Of a DNA stretch of 5,209 nucleotides, positions 1 through 2,847 are shown piece by piece. The translations under genes and the position numbers were made by a program. How positions within the stretch are numbered: the stretch's first letter is position 1; every line of letters starts with the position of its first letter. Origin of the DNA: an uncultured Oscillochloris sp. (lineage in GTDB: Bacteria > Chloroflexota > Chloroflexia > Chloroflexales > Chloroflexaceae); contig CAIRDL010000058.1 in the NCBI GenBank assembly GCA_903877345.1, positions 1-5,209 of the forward strand. Direction: 5' to 3'. A model generated the notes under the pieces. It saw only the letters and a program-made list of their open reading frames with translations, ran no database searches and was not told the DNA's origin.

Positions 1-94
1 AGACGGCCAGTTCGGCACTGACAAGCCCGAACGCTTGGTCACGAACGGAATGATCTTGGGTATCGAACATCCCGCTCATGCTCATGGTGAGCAT
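1..94 (-). CDS. Possible N-terminus of an unknown protein, running off the left edge
   Basis: A minus-strand frame is open from an ATG at 92-94 to the window edge, giving about 31 codons. Further in-frame ATGs lie at 83-85, 77-79 and 68-70. From the last of these it reads MFDTQDHSVRDQAFGLVSAE and on. I do not recognise the family. No strong Shine-Dalgarno sequence precedes any of the four starts, so the start is undecided. The first three ATGs fall inside a perfect palindrome (76-96), which would suit a start at 70 with the palindrome in the leader. The opposite strand is also open in the same codon register (2-133, ending TAA), so this could instead be the tail of a plus-strand gene, or neither. 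It is oriented like the other genes and would follow the SUMF1-like gene by about 230 bases. Confidence 0.3.
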   Translation of the reverse strand, partial: MLTMSMSGMFDTQDHSVRDQAFGLVSAELAV

Positions 95-96
95 GA
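76..96. promoter_or_regulatory. Perfect 9-bp inverted repeat with 3-bp centre, operator- or hairpin-like
   Basis: The arms TCATGCTCA and TGAGCATGA are exact reverse complements separated by TGG. Such a dyad is of the size bound by a dimeric regulator. As RNA it would form a tight hairpin with a three-base loop. It covers three of the four candidate ATGs of the possible left-edge minus-strand gene, and would lie just upstream of the fourth (68-70). No T-run follows closely enough on either strand to call a terminator. Its regulatory role is inference. Confidence 0.45.
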
Positions 97-321
97 TAGT
101 GCATCTGTGTCTATTTTACAAAGGCTAGATTAAAGCTCCCTTTTGCTACCCAGTGCCATCCCGCCGCCGCTTCATGCCGTTGCGTTTCAGCGCGGTCTGA
201 CGTTGCTTCAGCCTTATTGTCAACCGCCCCGCAGCGGTCAGCGGTTGGTCGTCTGCCGTGATCTGGGTAGACCTGACTGTACCCGTGCCAATTTCAAAAG
301 ACTTTACACCCTCGCAGAAAC
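95..321. other. Non-coding region downstream of the SUMF1-like gene
   Basis: This stretch of about 230 bases separates the TAA of the SUMF1-like gene (322-324) from the left-edge frame. I see no convincing gene. The only sizeable frame (143-325, plus strand) starts at TTG, has no ribosome binding site and resembles no family I know. The stretch contains one clear inverted repeat (221-247). On the minus strand a TAAAAT box (113-118) could be a -10 element for a left-edge gene, but no good -35 sits at the right distance. I also looked for an adenine-rich template repeat matching the 3' end of the SUMF1-like gene and found none. Confidence 0.5.
221..247. repeat. Inverted repeat, 7-bp stem (CAACCGC / GCGGTTG)
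   Basis: CAACCGC at 221-227 pairs perfectly with GCGGTTG at 241-247 around a 13-base loop. The loop has its own CCGC/GCGG complement, so alternative folds exist. It lies about 75 bases downstream of the SUMF1-like stop codon on the minus strand. There it could end or stabilise the transcript, but no U-run follows, so it is not a typical intrinsic terminator. Confidence 0.4.
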
Positions 322-2349
322 TTAGTCTGCGCTAGGGGCGACACATACCCGGATACCCCTGAGGACGAGAATACGATTGACGTTGTCGGGAAGGTAGCCG
401 CCCCGCGCCCCACAACGAACATTTGCGCCGCTATCCTTCCACGCCCCGCCCCGGCAGGGCACGTCTGACTCCTTCGGTGTAAAGTCGTTGCGTAGCACCG
501 CGCTCTCTTCCGGGTAGGCGGCATAGCTGCTCGCCATCAATTCCCAGACATTGCCAACGAGATCGAGTGCTCCGCAGGCCGCTGCACCAGCAGGGCAACA
601 GCCCACCGGGGCCGGACGGGTGGCCCCATAGATCGCCCGATCCTGGTTCGGTGCGGTTGTGCCCCAGGGGTAGGGCTGCCGCTGCATCTGCGCGTCATAC
701 GCCGCTGCGACCTCCCATTCGGCCTCGCTAGGCAGACGAAGCACATACCCTGCTGGCAGAGCATTACTTAGCTGTGCGGTGAGCCAATTGCAGTAGGCGC
801 TGGCCTCGTACCAAGTGATACCAACCACCGGCTGGTTGGCGCCACTATAGGCTGACTCGCCCCAGGAAGCCGGTGTGCTACGTGGACTGGCCTTCTGCCA
901 ACCCCACCCTTGCGGCGTCCACCAGCGATGCGATTTCTCTTTTTCTTCTTCTTCCTCTTCTTCTTCCTCCTCATCCCTCACATACCCTTCCGGGATGAAA
1001 GACGCATACTGGGCAACCGTGAGGGGATAGCGGGCCAACCAGAAGGCCGGCAAGGTGACCTCGGCAACCGGTTGGTTGCTCTCCCACCCGCCAAGTTGAT
1101 ACGTATCCGGGCGGACAAAGCAGAAATACCCGCTCGGTTGCCCAAACTGCTCGTTGCGCTGATCCAATTGGTAGATCCACTCGGTGGTGGTGACCGGAAT
1201 ACGTGGGTCGCCCGCATGACTAGCGAGTTTGCCCGCACGCAGTCGTTGGGCAAATGGGGCCGCTGGTGTTTCAGCGATTTGGGCTGCCAGGACAGCAAGA
1301 TCGCGGTTGGCAGGCGTCTGCTTCAACAGCACATCGAGCCGATCCAGCGCCATTGCAAACGTCCCGGCATTGATCAACGCATGAACTGTCGCTTCACGTT
1401 CACGCTGTGCGTGCGCAGCAACTTCATGTTCACGCTGCTCCTGCTCGGCAACTTCACGTTCACGCTGCTCCTGCTCAGCAGCTTCACGTTCGCGCTGGGC
1501 GCGCACGGTAGCCTCACGTTCGCGCAGCAACTGCGCGACAGCTTCGCCCCGTAGCTGCGTGGCATCCCGGTAGGCTGGGTTCAGCTTCAGGACGGTCTCA
1601 AAGCCCTGGCGGGCGGGTTCCCACTGTTGGGCTTGCAGCGCGGCGACGGCGGGTGCGTAGTAGCTTTCGCACTGCAATGCAATCATTTCGGCATCATCCG
1701 GCTGGATCGCCTGCCACGCCTCCACAAGCTCGCGCACCGTCGTCCACGCACCTTCGTTAAGCGCGGTTTGCGCCGAGTGGAGGTAGCTCTCGCGGTGGAG
1801 GACTGGTGCATCCCGGTAGTCAGCCTTCAGCTTCAGGACGGCCTCAAAGCCCTGGCGGGCAGCGTCCCACTGTTGGGCTTGCAATGCGGTGGCGGCGGGC
1901 GCGTAGTGGCTTTCGCACAGCAACGCTAGGGCGTCGAAATAGAGCGGAGCTTGTTGATCTTCGAGTAAAGTCAGCACGACGCGCCGCGTGGCGTCCCAAC
2001 GCTTGGTGTCGGCGTAGGCATAAGCCAAGCGCAGGAGGGCGACACGCAACTCGACCCGAGCGGCTTGCGCGGCGCTAAACGCCGTCGCTACCTCCTGGTC
2101 AGCACGGCGAACCGGGGCCGCGATGCCGTCGAGACTAGCGGGGGCACCGGCGATATGGGCCAACCCGGCACGTTCCAACAAGGTGCGCGCGGCAGTTTCC
2201 GCCTCATCAAGTGCGGCGACAAGGACGGCGGCGCGCTGCTGTTCAGCCCCCTCGCGCACATGGGCGACTTGGGTTAGTTCGTAGGCCCGCAGCGCGTCAG
2301 CAATGATGGAGCGTAAATCGGTGGGCAAGGATGTTGATGTGGGTGACAT
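322..2349 (-). CDS. TPR-like repeat protein with C-terminal SUMF1/FGE-sulfatase-fold domain
   Basis: A 675-residue protein with no signal peptide or membrane segment, so probably cytoplasmic. Residues 1-135 are mainly helical. Residues 145-181 and 227-263 are two near-identical TPR-like units (AQQW..AR.GFE.VLKL..YRDA), with a related unit between them. Residues 276-324 are a charged five-fold 10-residue repeat (REREA type), likely one long helix. Residues ~405-672 form an FGE-sulfatase/SUMF1 domain: VTLPAFWLARYPLTVAQYA (431-449), GITWYEASAYCNWL (510-523), RLPSEAEWE (538-546), YPWG (560-563), LDLVGNVWEL (595-604), CRGGAW (632-637) and RGIRV (664-668). The two copper-binding catalytic cysteines of true formylglycine-generating enzymes are absent: GGSYMC in the human enzyme aligns with GGAWKD. 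Formylglycine synthesis is therefore unlikely, and a binding or scaffold role is inferred. A poly-Glu tract (460-469) interrupts the domain. The ATG start is supported by GAGGG nine bases upstream. Confidence 0.9.
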   Translation of the reverse strand: MSPTSTSLPTDLRSIIADALRAYELTQVAHVREGAEQQRAAVLVAALDEAETAARTLLERAGLAHIAGAPASLDGIAAPVRRADQEVATAFSAAQAARVELRVALLRLAYAYADTKRWDATRRVVLTLLEDQQAPLYFDALALLCESHYAPAATALQAQQWDAARQGFEAVLKLKADYRDAPVLHRESYLHSAQTALNEGAWTTVRELVEAWQAIQPDDAEMIALQCESYYAPAVAALQAQQWEPARQGFETVLKLNPAYRDATQLRGEAVAQLLREREATVRAQREREAAEQEQREREVAEQEQREHEVAAHAQREREATVHALINAGTFAMALDRLDVLLKQTPANRDLAVLAAQIAETPAAPFAQRLRAGKLASHAGDPRIPVTTTEWIYQLDQRNEQFGQPSGYFCFVRPDTYQLGGWESNQPVAEVTLPAFWLARYPLTVAQYASFIPEGYVRDEEEEEEEEEEKEKSHRWWTPQGWGWQKASPRSTPASWGESAYSGANQPVVGITWYEASAYCNWLTAQLSNALPAGYVLRLPSEAEWEVAAAYDAQMQRQPYPWGTTAPNQDRAIYGATRPAPVGCCPAGAAACGALDLVGNVWELMASSYAAYPEESAVLRNDFTPKESDVPCRGGAWKDSGANVRCGARGGYLPDNVNRILVLRGIRVCVAPSAD
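334..456 (-). other. C-terminal variable-region-like segment of the FGE-fold domain
   Basis: Residues ~632-672 run from CRGGAW through RCGARGG, YLPDNVNR and ILVL to RGIRVCV. This matches the layout of the 3' end of C-type-lectin/FGE-fold genes diversified by retroelements, where a fixed RGGSW and a fixed G-F/I-R-V bracket a variable stretch. Several codons here (AGC, GGC, TAC, GTC, CTC, GTC, CTC) could arise from AAC by adenine mutagenesis, but others could not (ATT, CTT). No template repeat or reverse transcriptase is in the window. The segment may simply be the ordinary end of the domain. Confidence 0.3.
934..975 (-). repeat. GAA/GAG trinucleotide tract encoding D-E10-K-E-K
   Basis: On the minus strand ten consecutive GAG/GAA codons (972-943) follow a GAT codon, then AAA GAG AAA. 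The tract adds about 14 strongly acidic/basic residues between the PEGYVR strand and the HRWWTPQGWGW motif. That is a loop region of the FGE fold, where relatives usually have only a few residues. GAA and GAG are mixed (GAG GAG GAA GAA GAA GAG and on), which suggests expansion followed by point change. Slippage would alter length in whole codons and leave the frame intact. Confidence 0.85.
1390..1530 (-). repeat. Five tandem 30-bp units encoding a 10-residue charged repeat
   Basis: On the plus strand the core (A/G)C(T/C)TCA(C/T)GTT recurs exactly every 30 bases at 1391, 1421, 1451, 1481 and 1511. In the protein this gives REREA-TVRAQ, REREA-AEQEQ, REREV-AEQEQ, REHEV-AAHAQ and REREA-TVHA (residues 276-324). 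The composition (Arg, Glu, Gln, Ala) predicts a single solvent-exposed helix or coiled coil joining the TPR-like part to the FGE-fold part. Units are continuous and coding, so this is not a CRISPR array. Confidence 0.85.
1561..1671 (-). repeat. Second copy of the 37-codon TPR-like repeat
   Basis: This encodes residues 227-263 (CESYYAPAVAALQAQQWEP and on, to YRDA). It is nearly identical to 1807-1917 at both DNA and protein level, offset by exactly 246 bases (82 codons, or two 41-residue units). Third positions are also mostly conserved, which points to a fairly recent internal duplication or to gene conversion. Confidence 0.8.
1807..1917 (-). repeat. First copy of the 37-codon TPR-like repeat
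   Basis: This encodes residues 145-181 (CESHYAPAATALQAQQWDA and on, to YRDA). It pairs with the copy at 1561-1671. Between them lies a more diverged helix pair (ESYLHSAQTALNEGAWTTV and on, to IQPDDAEMIAL), so the region is built of about three 41-residue helical hairpins. Confidence 0.8.
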
Positions 2350-2352
2350 AGA

Positions 2353-2472
2353 CTATTGCCCTCGTTGAACATAAATACGGCTCAGGAGCGGCGTGACCGG
2401 CGCTGGTTGGCGCAGGGTCGCCACCTGTGCAGCACGGTGGGCAAGATCAGCATCCATAGTTATTTTACGATC
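2353..2472 (-). pseudogene. Cut-off C-terminal part of the DUF433 gene, behind an in-frame TGA
   Basis: Directly after the TGA at 2473-2475 the same frame stays open for 39 codons to TAG (2353-2355). It reads DRKITMDADLAHRAAQVATL, then a tail ending SRIYVQRGQ. This resembles the usual DUF433 tail: WDH-(K/R) followed by a D-A-D helix with R..Q...LR and a short basic end. With TGA read as Trp (TGG), the junction becomes ALAYE-W-DRK, close to the family pattern ALAYYWDHK. One G-to-A transition would therefore explain the interruption. The old stop lies only 3 bases before the SUMF1-like ATG. A restart at ATG 2455-2457 is possible but has no evident ribosome binding site. Confidence 0.6.
2359..2363 (-). 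promoter_or_regulatory. Ribosome binding site of the SUMF1-like gene
   Basis: On the minus strand GAGGG ends nine bases before the ATG at 2347-2349. This supports the annotated start. The site lies inside the last codons of the extended DUF433 frame, just before its TAG at 2353-2355, an arrangement typical of translationally coupled genes. Confidence 0.6.
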
Positions 2473-2667
2473 TCATTCATAGGCAAGGGCCGAATAAATC
2501 TGCCCAAGGGAGAGATAGGAGTATGGGCAAGGGAGTTCTTCCGCACTCCAACCATACGTCTGCGTTGCTAAGACCAGTGCGATCACGTACATCGCAGTCC
2601 TCGCGTCAAGCGAGATCTGCTGGTCGGCAACAAAAATGTGTTCATAGATAGCTACGGTGACGGACAT
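2473..2667 (-). CDS. DUF433-family small protein, truncated (antitoxin-like)
   Basis: A 64-residue product from ATG at 2665-2667. The hallmark C-terminal half of DUF433 is clear: YGWSAEELPCPYSYLSLGQIYSALAYE, in two stretches 'YGWSAEEL' and 'YLSLGQIYSALAY'. In this family that part forms a small DNA-binding-like helical unit, and many members act as putative antitoxins beside a PIN-like DUF5615 toxin. No DUF5615 gene lies next to it here. The usual glycine-threonine motif in the middle (aGT.mkV) is changed to ARTAMYV, a sign of relaxed constraint. Translation ends at a TGA where relatives usually have Trp or Tyr, so the product lacks about 40 C-terminal residues. An in-frame TGA four codons upstream fixes the start. 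No good Shine-Dalgarno sequence is visible. It could be a functional short form or a decaying gene. Confidence 0.65.
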   Translation of the reverse strand: MSVTVAIYEHIFVADQQISLDARTAMYVIALVLATQTYGWSAEELPCPYSYLSLGQIYSALAYE

Positions 2668-2705
2668 GGAAACGCTTCACGCCAAGCCACCTCGGCGCTG
2701 AGCGC

Positions 2706-2733
2706 ATTGTAACATCTGCTCTGGTAAGCGCAA
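2706..2733 (-). promoter_or_regulatory. Candidate promoter for the DUF433-SUMF1-like pair
   Basis: On the minus strand TTGCGC (2733-2728) is followed after 16 bases by TACAAT (2711-2706). TACAAT matches five of six -10 consensus positions and is preceded by TGT, giving an extended -10 (TGTTACAAT). The -35 is weak (three of six). Transcription would start near 2699, about 30 bases before the DUF433 ATG. Confidence 0.4.
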
Positions 2734-2752
2734 ACCTAGCTACCGTAAGACT

Positions 2753-2815
2753 TGACAGGTGCGCGCTCGGGAGTACCTGCGGGGGTGCAACATCGTCCGG
2801 TGCGGGCATCTGTCA
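2753..2815. repeat. Long imperfect inverted repeat in the gap after the FtsK-like gene
   Basis: TGACAGGTGCGCGC (2753-2766) pairs with GCGGGCATCTGTCA (2802-2815): 12 Watson-Crick pairs, one G-T and one mismatch around a 35-base loop. It starts about 33 bases after the FtsK-like stop codon on the minus strand and lies upstream of the candidate promoter. No U-run follows, so a rho-independent terminator is not supported. It could be an RNA-stabilising stem, a regulator site or a remnant of a small mobile repeat. A third partial copy of the GGTGC core lies in the flank (2816-2820). Confidence 0.5.
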
Positions 2816-2847
2816 GGTGCAAAGAACTGCGTCTGACACGTTTGCGT

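Noticed and set aside
2..133. Plus-strand open frame of 43 codons from the left edge to TAA, a possible gene tail
   Set aside because: It shares codon register with the equally open minus-strand frame, is His-rich only because of the CAT-containing palindrome, and is opposite to all other genes. It cannot be decided without sequence to the left.
1..321. Retroelement template repeat downstream of the SUMF1-like gene
   Set aside because: No adenine-rich near-copy of the 3' end of the gene and no AAC-rich stretch could be found on either strand.
143..325. 60-codon plus-strand frame in the left intergenic region
   Set aside because: It has a TTG start, no ribosome binding site, no recognisable family, and overlaps the end of the SUMF1-like gene.
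1390..1530. CRISPR-like array of 30-base repeats
   Set aside because: The units are contiguous, have no unique spacers, and encode an in-frame charged helix.
910..1554. 214-codon plus-strand frame with a Phe-rich hydrophobic start resembling a signal peptide
   Set aside because: It is the antisense of the poly-Glu tract (TTC/CTT read as Phe/Leu) and of the 30-bp repeats inside a well-supported minus-strand gene.
2473..2475. TGA read as Trp through an altered genetic code
   Set aside because: Tryptophans I checked in the large genes use TGG, and the likely phylum uses the standard code; a nonsense change is simpler.
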